Shown: positions 28,460-38,977 of the stretch, in pieces | Position numbering within the stretch: position 1 is the stretch's first letter | Layout of the letters: each line of letters begins with the position of its first letter | Assembly (NCBI RefSeq): GCF_015350805.1 | Contig: NZ_JADKSG010000001.1 | Location: 1 to 64,000 of the forward strand | Direction of reading: 5' to 3' | DNA from: Herbiconiux sp. VKM Ac-1786 | GTDB taxonomy: Bacteria; Actinomycetota; Actinomycetes; Actinomycetales; Microbacteriaceae | Length of the DNA: 64,000 nt | Translations under genes and position numbers: made by a program | Notes under the pieces: model-generated | The model's database searches: none | What the model saw: only the letters and a program-made list of their open reading frames with translations | What the model was told of the DNA's origin: nothing

Positions 28460-29992
28460 TCAGCGCGCGAACTCGACCAGGCGTTCCTCGAACTCGGGGT
28501 TGACCAGGGCGCGCACGTGGGTGCCGCCCTCCTCGTAGTCGGTGCTCAGCACCGTGTTCTTCTCGTGCAGCATCGTGACGACGTCACCGCGCTCGTAGGG
28601 CACCAGCAGGTCGACCTCGACGCTCGGGCGCGGCAGGATCGCGTCGATCGCCGCGAGCAGCTCGGGGATGCCCTCGCCGGTGCGGGCCGAGACGAAGACC
28701 GCCGTCGGCTCGAGGCCGCGCAGCACGAGCCGGTCGTCGTCGCTGACCAGGTCGGCCTTGTTGAACACGACGATCTCGGGGATGCCCCGCGCACCGGCCT
28801 CGCCCATGACGTCGCGCACCGTGGTGATCTGGCTCGCGGGGTCGGGGTGTGAGCCGTCGACGACGTGCACCACGACGTCGGAGTCGGCCACCTCCTCGAG
28901 GGTCGACCGGAACGCCTCGACCAGCTGGTGCGGCAGCGCGCGCACGAACCCGACGGTGTCGGCGATCGTGTAGGGCCGGCCGTCTTCGGTCACGTTCTTG
29001 CGCACCGTGGCGTCGAGGGTCGCGAACAGCGAGTTCTCGACCAGCACGCCGGCGCTCGTGATGCGGTTCAGCAGCGAGGACTTGCCGGCGTTGGTGTAGC
29101 CGGCGATGGCCACGCTCGGCACCGCGTTGCGCTTGCGGTTGGCGCGCTTGGCGTCACGGGCCGGCTTCATCTCCTTGATCTGCTTGCGCAGCTTCGCCAT
29201 GCGGGTGTGGATGCGGCGTCGATCGAGTTCGATCTTCGTCTCACCGGGGCCACGCGAGCCCATGCCGGCGCCCGCGCCACCCACCTGGCCACCGGCCTGG
29301 CGGGACATCGAGTCACCCCAGCCGCGAAGACGCGGGAGCAGGTACTCGAGCTGCGCGAGCTCGACCTGCGCCTTGCCCTCGCGGCTCTTGGCGTGCTGGC
29401 TGAAGATGTCGAGGATGACGGCCGTGCGGTCGATGACCTTGACCTTCACGACGTCTTCGAGCGCACGGCGCTGGCTGGGGGCCAGCTCGGTGTCGGCGAT
29501 GACCGTGTCGGCGCCGAGGCTCGCGACGATGGCCCGCAGCTCTTCGGCCTTTCCCTTGCCGAAGTAGGTGCTGGGGTCGGGATGCGGCCGGCGCTGCAGG
29601 AGGCCGTCGAGCACGACGGCTCCGGCGGTCTCGGCGAGGGCCGCGAGCTCGCGCAACGAGTTCTCGGCGTCGCCCAGTGTGCCCTGCGAGTAGACGCCGA
29701 TGATGACGACGTTCTCCAGCCGCAGCTGGCGGTACTCGACCTCGGTGACGTCTTCGAGCTCGGTGGAGAGCCCGGCGACGCGCCGGAGGGACTGGCGGTC
29801 TTCGCGGTCGAACTGGTCGCCGTCGTAGCTGGAGCCGTCGCGCTCGCCCGTGGTGGCGGGGCGCTGGAGGGCCTGGGCCGAGCCCTGCTCGAAGAGCGAG
29901 TAGCCGCTCGAGCGCTGTTCGGCACGTGCGAGCACCCGGGCGACGGCGTCGTCGCCCGCACTCGTGTTCTCTGTGATCTCGTGGTCTGACAT
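28460..29992 (-). CDS. hflX: ribosome-associated GTPase HflX
   Basis: GTPase that binds the 50S subunit and rescues or splits stalled ribosomes. The ATG at 29992 gives 510 residues. The N-domain has VYSQGTLGDAENSLRELAALAETAG and DPSTYFGKGKAEEL, followed by the coiled linker (GPGETKIELDRRRI) and the G domain: G1 GYTNAGKSSLLN (about 297), switch regions, G3 DTVGFV, G4 FNKADL. An N-terminal acidic extension of about 60 residues precedes the conserved core. It lies in the actinobacterial recA-miaB-miaA-dapF-hflX-lexA neighbourhood. Confidence 0.95.
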   Translation of the reverse strand: MSDHEITENTSAGDDAVARVLARAEQRSSGYSLFEQGSAQALQRPATTGERDGSSYDGDQFDREDRQSLRRVAGLSTELEDVTEVEYRQLRLENVVIIGVYSQGTLGDAENSLRELAALAETAGAVVLDGLLQRRPHPDPSTYFGKGKAEELRAIVASLGADTVIADTELAPSQRRALEDVVKVKVIDRTAVILDIFSQHAKSREGKAQVELAQLEYLLPRLRGWGDSMSRQAGGQVGGAGAGMGSRGPGETKIELDRRRIHTRMAKLRKQIKEMKPARDAKRANRKRNAVPSVAIAGYTNAGKSSLLNRITSAGVLVENSLFATLDATVRKNVTEDGRPYTIADTVGFVRALPHQLVEAFRSTLEEVADSDVVVHVVDGSHPDPASQITTVRDVMGEAGARGIPEIVVFNKADLVSDDDRLVLRGLEPTAVFVSARTGEGIPELLAAIDAILPRPSVEVDLLVPYERGDVVTMLHEKNTVLSTDYEEGGTHVRALVNPEFEERLVEFAR

Positions 29993-30032
29993 TGGCGTCA
30001 AGACTAGTCTCCTTGTTTGCTAGATTCCCTCT

Positions 30033-30641
30033 ATGGATGGCGAGCACTACTTCTCTGCGCAGCCCGCGGGGGAGCTGTCGCTCCGCGAGCTGACGGTCAC
30101 CCTGGCCGGGTCGGAGCACCGCCTCACGACGGCATCGGGCATCTTCAGCCCGGATCGGATCGACACCGGCACGCAGGTGCTGCTCGCGAACGTGCCGAAG
30201 CCGCCGCCCGGGGGGAATCTTCTCGATCTGGGGTGCGGCTGGGGGCCGATCGCGCTCACACTGGCCCTGGAATCACCGCGTTCGACGGTGTGGGCCGTGG
30301 ATGTCAACGAGCGTGCTCTGGATCTGGTTCGTCGTAATGCTCACATCATGGGTCTCGAGAATGTCAACGCCGTGCGGCCCGAAGATGTTCCCGACGACGT
30401 GCGGTTCATGACGATCTGGTCGAACCCGCCCATCCGCGTCGGCAAGGCCGAACTGCACTCCATGCTGCGGCTGTGGCTGCCGCGGCTCGAGCCGGGCACC
30501 GAGGCGTGGCTCGTGGTGCAGAAGAATCTCGGGTCCGACTCGTTGCAGCGGTGGATGGACGGGGAGTTCCCCGAGCTCACGGTTCAGCGCGAGGCGACGA
30601 GCAAGGCGTTCCGGGTGCTGCGGGCGCGGAAGCGGGCTTAG
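30033..30641 (+). CDS. class I SAM-dependent methyltransferase (RsmC/RlmG-like)
   Basis: The 202-residue protein has SAM motif I LLDLGCGWGPIALTLA (about 63-78), an acidic loop AVDVNERALDL, and the SNPPIRVG motif typical of N2-guanine or N-methyltransferases acting on rRNA. Only the catalytic half of RsmC is present, which is usual in actinobacteria. It is divergent from hflX with a 40-base gap and convergent with dapF. Substrate cannot be read from the sequence; rRNA guanine is likely. Confidence 0.88.
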   Translation: MDGEHYFSAQPAGELSLRELTVTLAGSEHRLTTASGIFSPDRIDTGTQVLLANVPKPPPGGNLLDLGCGWGPIALTLALESPRSTVWAVDVNERALDLVRRNAHIMGLENVNAVRPEDVPDDVRFMTIWSNPPIRVGKAELHSMLRLWLPRLEPGTEAWLVVQKNLGSDSLQRWMDGEFPELTVQREATSKAFRVLRARKRA

Positions 30642-30686
30642 AGCGTTCGGTCGCGCCGGCGCCGTCGGCCCGTTGTTCTAGTCGCG

Positions 30687-31568
30687 TTAGGCGATCGCCA
30701 GGTCGCCCTCGTAGACGAGCTCGGCCGGGCCCGAGAGCGCCACGTGCTCGCCGTCCTCGGCGGGGAACATGCGCACGCCCACGACGCCTCCGGGGACGGC
30801 GACGCTCCAGTGGTTCGGCGCGCCCTGGCCGGCCCAGTGACGGGTGGCGAGGGCCGCCGCGGCCGCGCCCGTTCCGCAGCTGAGCGTCTCGCCGCTGCCT
30901 CGCTCGTGCACGCGCATCCGGATGTGGCCGACGGCGTCGCGCACGAGAGGGTCGGAGGGCACGACGAACTCGACGTTGGCGCCGTCGACCGGGGCCGGCT
31001 CGAGGTGCGGGATGAAGGCGAGGTCGGCCGAGTCGAGCTCCTCGTCGTCGGCGAGGGCGACGACCACGTGCGGGTTGCCGACGTTGATGCCGAGGCCCGG
31101 GCGGGCGACCTGGAGGTTCTTGGCGCGCACGAGGGGCTCGCCGCCGTCGAGGCTCCAGCGGCCGAGGTCGACCTGGAAGCCGAGCGCGTTCAGCTGCACG
31201 TCGCGCACACCCGCGCGGGTGCCGATGACGAGGGTCTCGCCCGGGGCCAGCTCGGTGAGGCCGTTGTCGATGAGGTAGCGGGCATAGACGCGGATGCCGT
31301 TGCCGCACATCTCGGAGAGCGACCCGTCGGCGTTGTGGTAGTCCATGAACCACTCGGCGGCCGGGTCCTCGGTGAGGGCCGCAGCCCCGGCGTCGAGGTT
31401 CTGCGACCGCACGGCCCGGATGACCCCGTCGGCGCCCACACCGAAGTGCCGGTCGCAGATGGCGGCGATCTGGGCGGGCGTCAGATCGATCTCGCCCTCG
31501 GGATCGGTGAAGAGCACGAAGTCGTTGCCCGTGCCCTGACCCTTGGTGAAGTGCAACTCGGCTGGCAT
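30687..31568 (-). CDS. dapF: diaminopimelate epimerase
   Basis: Converts LL- to meso-diaminopimelate for lysine and peptidoglycan. The 293-residue product has the two catalytic cysteines in [13 protein letters not shown] and [24 protein letters not shown] at the start, and NVGNPHVVV. It begins four bases after miaA ends on the same strand and shares that gene order with other actinobacteria. dapA occurs elsewhere in this window. Confidence 0.96.
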   Translation of the reverse strand: MPAELHFTKGQGTGNDFVLFTDPEGEIDLTPAQIAAICDRHFGVGADGVIRAVRSQNLDAGAAALTEDPAAEWFMDYHNADGSLSEMCGNGIRVYARYLIDNGLTELAPGETLVIGTRAGVRDVQLNALGFQVDLGRWSLDGGEPLVRAKNLQVARPGLGINVGNPHVVVALADDEELDSADLAFIPHLEPAPVDGANVEFVVPSDPLVRDAVGHIRMRVHERGSGETLSCGTGAAAAALATRHWAGQGAPNHWSVAVPGGVVGVRMFPAEDGEHVALSGPAELVYEGDLAIA

Positions 31569-31572
31569 CTGA

Positions 31573-32604
31573 TCAGTCTAGGGCGGTGGGGGTGGTGGCC
31601 GTCGCGGCGACCGCTGCCGCTGCCGTTGTCGTTGCTGCCGCTGCCGCTGCCGCTGTCGCTGCCGCTTCGAGCGCGGCGGGGTCGAGCGCGTCGACGTCGA
31701 GGGCGTTCGGGTAGCGCTTGAACCAGCTCACCTGGCGGCGGGCGTAGCGGCGGGTGAGGGACTGCGCCTCGGCGATCGCGTCGGCCTCGGTCATCGTGCC
31801 GTCGTGCTGGGCGAGGGCCTGCGCGTAGCCGATGGCGCGGGATGCGGTGACGCCCTCGCGGAGGCCCAGCGGCACCAGCCCGGCGACCTCGTCGACGAGC
31901 CCGGCCGACCACATCCGCTCGACCCGGGCGTCGAGCCGCTCGACGAGCCGCTCACGCAGGACGCCCAGCCGCACGATCGCGGCCGGCCGCCACAGCACCG
32001 GTTCGTCGGGCAGGGTGCCGCTGACGGGTTCACCCGTGAGTTCGACGACCTCGAGCGCCCGCACGAGCCGGCGGCCGTTGAACTGGCCGATTGAGGCGGC
32101 GGCCTGCGGATCGATCGCCTTCAGCCGGTCGTAGAGGGCGCGGACTCCCCCGCTCTCGAGCTCGGCCTCGAGCCGCGCGCGCACGGCGTCGTCGCGCGCG
32201 GGGAAGCGGAAGTCGAACAGCACCGACGACACGTACAGGCCCGAGCCGCCGACGAGGATCGCCGTGCCACCGCGCCCCACGATGTCGTCGATCGCGGCGC
32301 GGGCGGCCGGCTGGTAGGCGGCGACGGAGGCTTCATCGGTGACGTCGAGCACGTCGAGGAGGTGGTGGGGGACGCCCCGGCGGTCTCCCTGCGGCAGCTT
32401 CGCCGTGCCGATGTCCATGCCGCGGTACAGCTGCATCGCGTCGGCGTTGACGACCTCGGCGAACCCTCCGCGCGCGGCGATGCGCTCGGCGATCGCCAGC
32501 GACAGCTCGGACTTGCCCGTGCCGGTGGCGCCGACGACCGCGATCACGGTCGCTTCGCCGCCGTCCGCACCCTCGGTGTGCGCGGCGGGCGGTGTGGCGG
32601 CCAT
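31573..32604 (-). CDS. miaA: tRNA dimethylallyltransferase
   Basis: Adds the isopentenyl group to A37 of tRNAs reading UNN codons. The 343-residue product has the P-loop [18 protein letters not shown] (about 22-39), [18 protein letters not shown], and [13 protein letters not shown], with R-Q-V-S-W-F-K at [15 protein letters not shown]. The last 30 residues are an Ala/Thr tract encoded by imperfect GCTGCC-type hexamers (31602-31670), beyond the usual family end. miaB, the next enzyme acting on the same nucleotide, is directly upstream with a two-base gap. Confidence 0.95.
   Translation of the reverse strand: MAATPPAAHTEGADGGEATVIAVVGATGTGKSELSLAIAERIAARGGFAEVVNADAMQLYRGMDIGTAKLPQGDRRGVPHHLLDVLDVTDEASVAAYQPAARAAIDDIVGRGGTAILVGGSGLYVSSVLFDFRFPARDDAVRARLEAELESGGVRALYDRLKAIDPQAAASIGQFNGRRLVRALEVVELTGEPVSGTLPDEPVLWRPAAIVRLGVLRERLVERLDARVERMWSAGLVDEVAGLVPLGLREGVTASRAIGYAQALAQHDGTMTEADAIAEAQSLTRRYARRQVSWFKRYPNALDVDALDPAALEAAATAAAAAAATTTAAAAVAATATTPTALD
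31602..31670 (-). repeat. GCN-type low-complexity tract at the 3' end of miaA
   Basis: The plus strand shows a run of GCTGCC, GTTGTC and GCTGTC hexamers and trimers that encodes the Ala/Thr tail of MiaA (residues about 313-335). It resembles a microsatellite formed by replication slippage and is a likely site of length variation. Confidence 0.65.
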
Positions 32605-32606
32605 CG

Positions 32607-34301
32607 TCAGCCGCGCAGGTCGTCGGTGGGGCTGTAGATGGGCACGGTGGCGACGCCGTGGCCCTCGGTGGCGCCGGTGGGTGCCGCCGCGCCGCGGTGA
32701 TCGGCCGCGTCACCGGTCCCGCGCGAGGAGCGGTTGACCGAGACGGCGGGGACGCCGACGCGGAGGGTGGGGAGGCCCAGCGAGACGGCGCGGGTCCCCT
32801 CGGCTCCGGATGCTCCGGCCGGCGTCGAGGGGACGCCGCAGGACTCGGCCTCGGCACGGTCCCAGGCGTCGCCCGCGCGGGTGCGGCGCACCTCGAGCGC
32901 CGCGCCGTCGGTGTCGGCGATGAGGTGGAAGGGCGCGGCCTGCGTGATCGTCACCGAGACCACGTCGCCCGGGCGGGGGCGCTCGGAACCCGCGGGCACC
33001 TCGAAATGCACCAGGCGGCTGTCCTCCGCGCGACCGCTCAGGCGGTTGGTCGCCTGGTCCTTCCGGCCCTCGCCGTTCGCGACCAGGACGTTCACGCGGC
33101 GCCCGATGAGCGCCCGGTTCTCCTCGAGGCTGATGCGCTCCTGCAGCGCGACGAGGCGCTCGTAGCGCTCCTGCACGACCTCGTGCGGCACCTGATCGGG
33201 CAGGGTCGCCGCCGGCGTGCCGGGACGGATGGAGTACTGGAAGGTGAACGCCGAGGCGAAGCGGGCGGCCTCGACCACGCGCATCGTCTCGAGGAAGTCC
33301 TCCTCGGTCTCGCCGGGGAAGCCGACGATGATGTCGGTCGAGATCGCGGCGTTCGGGATCTTCTCGCGCACGCGGTCGAGGATGCCGAGGAACTTCGCCG
33401 AGCGGTACGAGCGCTTCATCGCGCGCAGGATGCGGTCGGACCCCGACTGCAGCGGCATGTGCAGCTGAGGCATGACGTTCGGGGTCTCGGCCATGGCGTC
33501 GATCACGTCGTCGGTGAAGGCCGCCGGGTGGGGGCTCGTGAAGCGGATGCGCTCGAGCCCCGGGATGGTTCCGGCCGCCCGCAGCAACTTGCCGAAGGCG
33601 AGGCGGTCGCCGAACTCCACCCCGTAGGAGTTCACGTTCTGGCCGAGCAGCGTGACCTCGATCGCGCCGTCGTCGACCAGCGACTGGATCTCGGCCAGCA
33701 CCTCTCCCGGCCGGCGGTCCTTCTCCTTGCCGCGGAGCGCCGGCACGATGCAGAAGGTGCAGGTGTTGTTGCAGCCGACCGAGATGGACACCCAGCCGCT
33801 GTAGGTCGAGTCGCGCTTCGTGGGCAGCGTGGAGGGGAAGGTCTCGAGCGACTCGAGGATCTCGATCTCGGCGGCCTCGTTGTGGCGGGCCCGCTCGAGC
33901 AGGCTCGGCAGGGCGCCCATGTTGTGGGTACCGAACACGACGTCGACCCAGGGGGCCTTGTCGAGGATGACGCTCTTGTCCTTCTGAGCGAGGCAGCCGC
34001 CGACGGCGATCTGCATGCCCTCGTGACGGCGCTTCACCGAGGCGAGGTGGCCGAGGTTGCCGTAGAGCTTGTTGTCGGCGTTCTCGCGCACGGCGCAGGT
34101 GTTGATGACGACGACGTCGGCCTCGACGCCCTCGGCCTTGACGTAGCCGGCGGCCTCGAGCGACCCGCTCAGCCGCTCGGAGTCGTGCACGTTCATCTGA
34201 CAGCCGAAGGTGCGCACCTCGTACGTCCGGGCCCGCCCGTCCACACCCCGCGACGCGGCGGACGTCTCGATGACCGTCGGGGCTTCACTCACAGTGCTCA
34301 T
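32607..34301 (-). CDS. miaB: tRNA-2-methylthio-N6-dimethylallyladenosine synthase
   Basis: Radical-SAM methylthiotransferase acting on i6A37 made by MiaA. The 564-residue product has the UPF0004 domain with three cluster cysteines (FGCQMN, NTCAVRE, GGCLAQ), the radical SAM motif CNNTCTFC (about 173-180), and a TRAM domain ending near [12 protein letters not shown]. About 110 further residues are Gly/Ala/Ser-rich and not part of the family. The gene starts 148 bases after recX and leads into miaA-dapF. Confidence 0.95.
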   Translation of the reverse strand: MSTVSEAPTVIETSAASRGVDGRARTYEVRTFGCQMNVHDSERLSGSLEAAGYVKAEGVEADVVVINTCAVRENADNKLYGNLGHLASVKRRHEGMQIAVGGCLAQKDKSVILDKAPWVDVVFGTHNMGALPSLLERARHNEAAEIEILESLETFPSTLPTKRDSTYSGWVSISVGCNNTCTFCIVPALRGKEKDRRPGEVLAEIQSLVDDGAIEVTLLGQNVNSYGVEFGDRLAFGKLLRAAGTIPGLERIRFTSPHPAAFTDDVIDAMAETPNVMPQLHMPLQSGSDRILRAMKRSYRSAKFLGILDRVREKIPNAAISTDIIVGFPGETEEDFLETMRVVEAARFASAFTFQYSIRPGTPAATLPDQVPHEVVQERYERLVALQERISLEENRALIGRRVNVLVANGEGRKDQATNRLSGRAEDSRLVHFEVPAGSERPRPGDVVSVTITQAAPFHLIADTDGAALEVRRTRAGDAWDRAEAESCGVPSTPAGASGAEGTRAVSLGLPTLRVGVPAVSVNRSSRGTGDAADHRGAAAPTGATEGHGVATVPIYSPTDDLRG

Positions 34302-34449
34302 GATCGCTCCAGTCTACGAAACCCGACCGCCCCCGCCCGCCCGCGCCGCCGACCGGTCCCTCGGGCGGTGCCGTTGGTCGGCGCCGTCGGGTGGTGGTGA
34401 CGCCGATTGCTCGAGTGCGCGACTGCGTCGGCGGGAGTCGGGCCCGCGC

Positions 34450-35562
34450 TCAGCGGAAGCGGGGGCCGCCGAAGCGTTTGCGAGTGGAGAGGGCACGGCG
34501 GGTGGCCTCGCGGACGATCGTGGAGTTGAAGCCGCGGCGGGTGAGGAAGGCCATCAAGCGGCGCTCGACCGTCGTGTCGTCGTAGGCGCTGAGCTGGCTG
34601 ACGCGTTTGGTGGCCGCGTCGAGCGCCAGGGAGAACTCGTGGTCGTCGTCAAGGCCCTCGAGCGCGGCCGTGACCAGCTCGGACGGGATCTTGCGGGCCG
34701 ACAGCTCGCGCGAGATGGCGCCACGGCTCTTGTGGTCGCGCTCCGACATGCGCTCGACGAGTGCCTCGGCCAACGCGGCGTCGTTGAGGTAGCCGAGCTC
34801 CTCGTAGCGGGCCACGAGCGTCTCGGCCTCGTCGTTCGACGCACCCTGCGCCTCGAGCAGCGCCTGGGTCTCCCCCGCGGACAGCTGCCGCCGCCCGAGC
34901 GCCCGCACGACGGTGTCGCTGACGCGAGCCAGACGCTCCTCGTCGCTGAGCTGCGGCTCGTCGTCGAACTCGTCGTCGTCACCCCGGAACGCCACCACCG
35001 AGCCACGATCCGATCCGGCACGCGAGGTGGCACCCCTCGCCCAACCGCCCTTCGAGGACCCACGCTTCGCCGTGCCGCCCGCTGATGCGGCGCCCGTCCA
35101 CGAGTCGCCCTTCGAAGCACCGTCCCTCGCGGAACCGGCATCCGACGCAGCGCCCGTCGTGAACGCATCCGACGACGAACCGCCCTCCGCAGCTGCATCC
35201 GCGGAGGACGCGCCCGCAGACCAACCGCCGTCCGAAGCCGCACCCGTCGCGGACGAGCCCGCCGACCAACCGCCCTCCGGAGCCGCGCCGGTGGAGGACG
35301 CGCCGGTGGAGGACGCGCCCGCAGACGAACCGCCCTGCGGAGCCGCATCCGGGGAGGACCCGCCCGCAGACGAGCCGGCCTCCGAAGCCGCACCCTGCGG
35401 CGAGACGACCTCGGGCCTCGCGCCCGTCGACGTGTCGGCGACGGACGTGGCACCCGTCGAGGCGTCGCTTGCTCCGAAGGCCGGGTGACCCGACCCCGAC
35501 GCACCCGACGGGCGCTTCTTGCGGTCCCGGCGGGCGGCGTCGAGGCTGATGATGTCGTTCAC
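34450..35562 (-). CDS. recX: RecX recombination regulator with long repetitive N-terminal extension
   Basis: RecX binds RecA filaments and limits their activity. The family core is the last 165 residues or so (from [24 protein letters not shown], through [31 protein letters not shown] and [14 protein letters not shown] to the C-terminal [10 protein letters not shown]). Before it lie about 200 residues of Gly/Ala/Ser/Asp: seven 15-residue repeats (58-177) and an acidic [12 protein letters not shown] linker. The core is usual length, so total (370) is about twice normal. It is 105 bases downstream of recA and likely co-transcribed. Confidence 0.92.
   Translation of the reverse strand: MNDIISLDAARRDRKKRPSGASGSGHPAFGASDASTGATSVADTSTGARPEVVSPQGAASEAGSSAGGSSPDAAPQGGSSAGASSTGASSTGAAPEGGWSAGSSATGAASDGGWSAGASSADAAAEGGSSSDAFTTGAASDAGSARDGASKGDSWTGAASAGGTAKRGSSKGGWARGATSRAGSDRGSVVAFRGDDDEFDDEPQLSDEERLARVSDTVVRALGRRQLSAGETQALLEAQGASNDEAETLVARYEELGYLNDAALAEALVERMSERDHKSRGAISRELSARKIPSELVTAALEGLDDDHEFSLALDAATKRVSQLSAYDDTTVERRLMAFLTRRGFNSTIVREATRRALSTRKRFGGPRFR
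35032..35391 (-). repeat. 45-bp tandem repeats inside recX
   Basis: The encoded protein contains about seven copies of a 15-residue unit with consensus AA(S/P)(D/E)[11 protein letters not shown], some followed by a five-residue partial copy (ASSTG, DSWTG, GWARG). All units keep the reading frame. The DNA copies have diverged by many substitutions, so the array is not recent. Confidence 0.8.
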
Positions 35563-35667
35563 GCGACTCCTAGGGAGGTGTCTCTGGACCGGTCGCCGTC
35601 AGCGATCGTCGTGGATCGGATTTGGGGATGCAGGCCCACGAAGAGGTCGCACCCGGGGAGCGCCGCC

Positions 35668-36801
<1,134 letters not shown>

Positions 36802-37018
36802 GGCGTCTTCCTTCTGTCGTGTGCGGCCTGGGTTCGGTGACCCGGTGTCGCGATGGTGTGCCCACAGGCTGTCGTGTGCGGGTGATCTCTCGATCGGGCA
36901 ACGACAGGGCGTTTTTCGGGAGTTCCTCGAACGGGTTCCACGCTAGGCAGGACCACCGACATCCGTCGTCGGCCCGTGCCATCTGTGGAGAACGTCTTCG
37001 ATTCTCTCGATGTGCAGA

Positions 37019-37047
37019 AGCCTACTCAGAACCGAAGGTATGTTCGA
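37019..37047 (-). promoter_or_regulatory. recA promoter with LexA box
   Basis: The box at 37047-37032 reads TCGAACATACCTTCGG on the minus strand: one half-site is a perfect TCGAAC and the other matches four of six. It overlaps a TCGAAC -35 position (37047-37042) that is 17 bases from a TAGGCT -10 (37024-37019). Repression by LexA and induction by DNA damage follow from established SOS biology. Confidence 0.75.
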
Positions 37048-37073
37048 GAGGCCGGGGCGGCGTGTCGGGCGCG

Positions 37074-37103
37074 AAAAAGGCCCCCGGAGCATCCGAGGGC
37101 CTT
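37074..37103 (-). terminator. rho-independent terminator after DUF3046 gene
   Basis: AAGGCCCTCGGA pairs with TCCGGGGGCCTT (one mismatch) around a three-base loop and is followed on the minus strand by TTTTT (37078-37074). It ends the clgR-DUF3046 transcript just before the recA promoter. Confidence 0.85.
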
Positions 37104-37136
37104 CTTCAATTCAGAGCAGCAGCACGAGCGACAGCT

Positions 37137-37364
37137 TCACCCGCGAGGCTGAGCCGGCAACCCGGCACCGTGCCACCGCTCACGCGGCACGTCAGCGGCC
37201 CGGCACACCGCGAGCCACACCTCTCGCGGCGAGATGCCGGCCTTCAGCGCCTGCTCGGGAGTTCGATCGCCGAGGTCGACGAGCATCAGGTCGCGCGTGA
37301 CCACCTGGCCGTACGCGTCGCCGAACTCGTCGGAGACGGCCTGACGGAATTCGCTCAGGCGCAC
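37137..37364 (-). CDS. DUF3046 family protein
   Basis: The 75-residue protein fits the actinobacterial DUF3046 family: RLSEFRQAVSDEFGDAYGQVVTRDLMLVDLGDRTPEQALKAGISPREVWLAVCRAADVP. The family is almost always next to recA in actinobacteria but has no proven function. Here it begins two bases after the clgR-type gene and is followed directly by a terminator, so it is translated with clgR rather than recA. Confidence 0.9.
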   Translation of the reverse strand: MRLSEFRQAVSDEFGDAYGQVVTRDLMLVDLGDRTPEQALKAGISPREVWLAVCRAADVPRERWHGAGLPAQPRG

Positions 37365-37366
37365 TC

Positions 37367-37675
37367 TCAGCGGGTGACGAGGTCGGCGTCGAAGTCGGCG
37401 ACGAACTCGTCGGGGATGGTGTCGGGAATGGGATCGATGCCCTCGACCACGGCGAGACGGTCTCCGACCTCGCGCATGATCACCGAGATGGGCGTGTCGA
37501 GAGCGTCGGCGACCGACGCGAGGATCTCGCTCGAGGCCTCTTTCTGACCACGCTCGACCTCGCTCAGGTAGCCGAGCGCGACGCTCGCCTTACTTGCCAC
37601 TTGACGAAGGGTGCGGCCCTTCTGCAGGCGGAAGTCCCGAAGCACGTCGCCGATCTCCTGACGAACTAGAATCAC
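37367..37675 (-). CDS. clgR: XRE-family transcriptional regulator (ClgR type)
   Basis: Helix-turn-helix regulator; ClgR activates clp protease and other stress genes in actinobacteria. The GTG start at 37675 is chosen because AAGGAGG lies five bases upstream, giving 102 residues beginning ILVRQEIGDVLRDFRLQKGRTLRQVASKASVALGY; upstream codons are not conserved. The HTH spans about residues 8-62 (SEVERGQKEASSEILASVADAL). The C-terminus is acidic and ends ADLVTR. The clgR-pgsA-ftsK neighbourhood is conserved in mycobacteria, supporting the name. Confidence 0.85.
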   Translation of the reverse strand: MILVRQEIGDVLRDFRLQKGRTLRQVASKASVALGYLSEVERGQKEASSEILASVADALDTPISVIMREVGDRLAVVEGIDPIPDTIPDEFVADFDADLVTR

Positions 37676-37847
37676 TGGACCCTCCTTGCGTTCAGTCACG
37701 GTCTTATCGAGTGGCTCTCGAACCGCGGTTGCCGGTGGTTCGTAGCAGAAACTCTAAGCGACGGGGACTGGACATATCTTGTGAATGACATCAGATGTAA
37801 CGAGATCGAAACGCGTCGCATTCCCGGCTGAGCAGCCCGCCGGAAGC

Positions 37848-38372
37848 TCACAGGAACTCCTCCAGCAGAGCCAGTGCGCGGGCCACGACGGCGGCCCGCA
37901 CGGCAGCCCGGTCGCCCTCGGCGTGCACCTCGACGAAGCGCACCTCGCTGCCGATCGCGAGCCCGACGAAGGCGGTGCCCGGCGGATGCCCGTCCTGCGC
38001 GTCCGGCCCGGCGACACCGGTCGTCGACAGCCCGATCCACGGCTCCTCGCCGTCGACGACGAGTGCGGTGCGAACCCCGACGGCCATCTGCAGCGCGACG
38101 TCGGGATGCACCGGACCGTGCGCGGCCAGCACCTCGGCGTCGACGCCGAGCACGCTGTGCTTAACGCGGGTGTCGTAGGCGACCACTCCCCCGCGCAGCA
38201 CGGCCGACGCTCCGGGCACCTCGACCAGAGCCGCGGCCAGCAGACCTCCGGTGAGCGACTCGGCGACGCCGACCGTGACGTGCCGCGCCGTCAGGGTCTC
38301 GACGAGCCGACGGGCGACCTCGAAGGTCGGCGACGGAGCCGGAGAAGCCGCCGGCGACTGAGGCGAGCTCAC
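37848..38372 (-). CDS. cinA: CinA C-terminal-domain protein (NMN amidohydrolase-like)
   Basis: The 174-residue product holds only the CinA C-terminal domain (PncC-like nicotinamide-mononucleotide deamidase): VTVGVAESLTGGLLAAALVEVPGASAVLRGGVVAY, VRTALVVDGEEPWIGLSTTGVAGPDAQDGHPPGTAFVGLA. The GTG at 38372 overlaps the pgsA stop (GTGA). The first 20 residues are a Pro/Ser linker. It probably hydrolyses NMN; the cin name reflects only the domain family. The 172-base gap to clgR carries nothing certain. Confidence 0.9.
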   Translation of the reverse strand: MSSPQSPAASPAPSPTFEVARRLVETLTARHVTVGVAESLTGGLLAAALVEVPGASAVLRGGVVAYDTRVKHSVLGVDAEVLAAHGPVHPDVALQMAVGVRTALVVDGEEPWIGLSTTGVAGPDAQDGHPPGTAFVGLAIGSEVRFVEVHAEGDRAAVRAAVVARALALLEEFL

Positions 38373-38974
38373 GCGGCCCGCTTCGGGCGGTTCAGGCGCC
38401 AGGCCTGCACGAGGTAGTCGATGCCCGTCACGACGGTGAGCACCAGGGCGATGGCCATGAAGACGGCGTTGACCCAGTTCATCCAGTCGCCGAGGAGGTT
38501 CGGGAAGGGCAGCAGAGCGAGCGAGATGGCCACCGACTGCGCGAGCGTCTTGAGCTTGCCGCCGCGCGAGGCCGGTATGACCCGGTCGCTCAGCTGCACG
38601 AAGCGCCACACGGTGATGCCGATCTCGCGCACGAGGATGACGATCGTCACCCACCAGGGCAGCTCGGCCAGGATCGACAGACCGACGAGAGCCGCGCCCG
38701 TGAGCACCTTGTCGGCGATCGGGTCGAGCAGCTTGCCGAGGTCGGTGACGAGGTTGCGGCTGCGGGCGATGTGCCCGTCGATGCCGTCGGTGGCGATGGC
38801 GAGGATGAACAGCACCGCGGCCGCCCAGCGCAGCCCGCCGTCGGCCCCGTTGTCGGCCAGCAGCATCACGAAGAACACCGGGGCGAGCAGGATGCGCACG
38901 ATCGTGATCGCGTTCGGCAGGTTCCAGTTGCTCGGCTTCGCCACCGCGCCGCCTGTGTGCTCGGTGCTGCTCAC
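38369..38974 (-). CDS. pgsA: CDP-diacylglycerol-glycerol-3-phosphate 3-phosphatidyltransferase
   Basis: Makes phosphatidylglycerol phosphate in the membrane. The 201-residue product has the CDP-alcohol phosphotransferase signature with exact spacing: D66-G67-x2-A70-R71-x8-G80-x3-D84-x3-D88. Several membrane helices are visible. In actinobacteria this position (next to clgR and ftsK) holds pgsA3, so phosphatidylinositol or related phosphatidyl transfer is an alternative substrate. Confidence 0.93.
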   Translation of the reverse strand: MSSTEHTGGAVAKPSNWNLPNAITIVRILLAPVFFVMLLADNGADGGLRWAAAVLFILAIATDGIDGHIARSRNLVTDLGKLLDPIADKVLTGAALVGLSILAELPWWVTIVILVREIGITVWRFVQLSDRVIPASRGGKLKTLAQSVAISLALLPFPNLLGDWMNWVNAVFMAIALVLTVVTGIDYLVQAWRLNRPKRAA

Positions 38975-38977
38975 GTG

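Larger units (their letters stand above)
36802..37136. other. recA upstream region
   Basis: This 335-base gap has no credible gene. Nearest recA is an AAGGAAG ribosome-binding site, then about 210 bases of apparent leader with no obvious strong hairpin; then the promoter and SOS box (37019-37047); then the terminator of the clgR-DUF3046 unit (37074-37103). A shortened half-site pair GAACCCGTTCGA near 36930 has only a two-base spacer. Confidence 0.7.

Noticed and set aside
36918-36940. Second SOS-like site GAACCCGTTCGA in the recA leader
   Set aside because: The half-sites are separated by two bases, not four, and it lies inside the predicted transcript rather than at a promoter.
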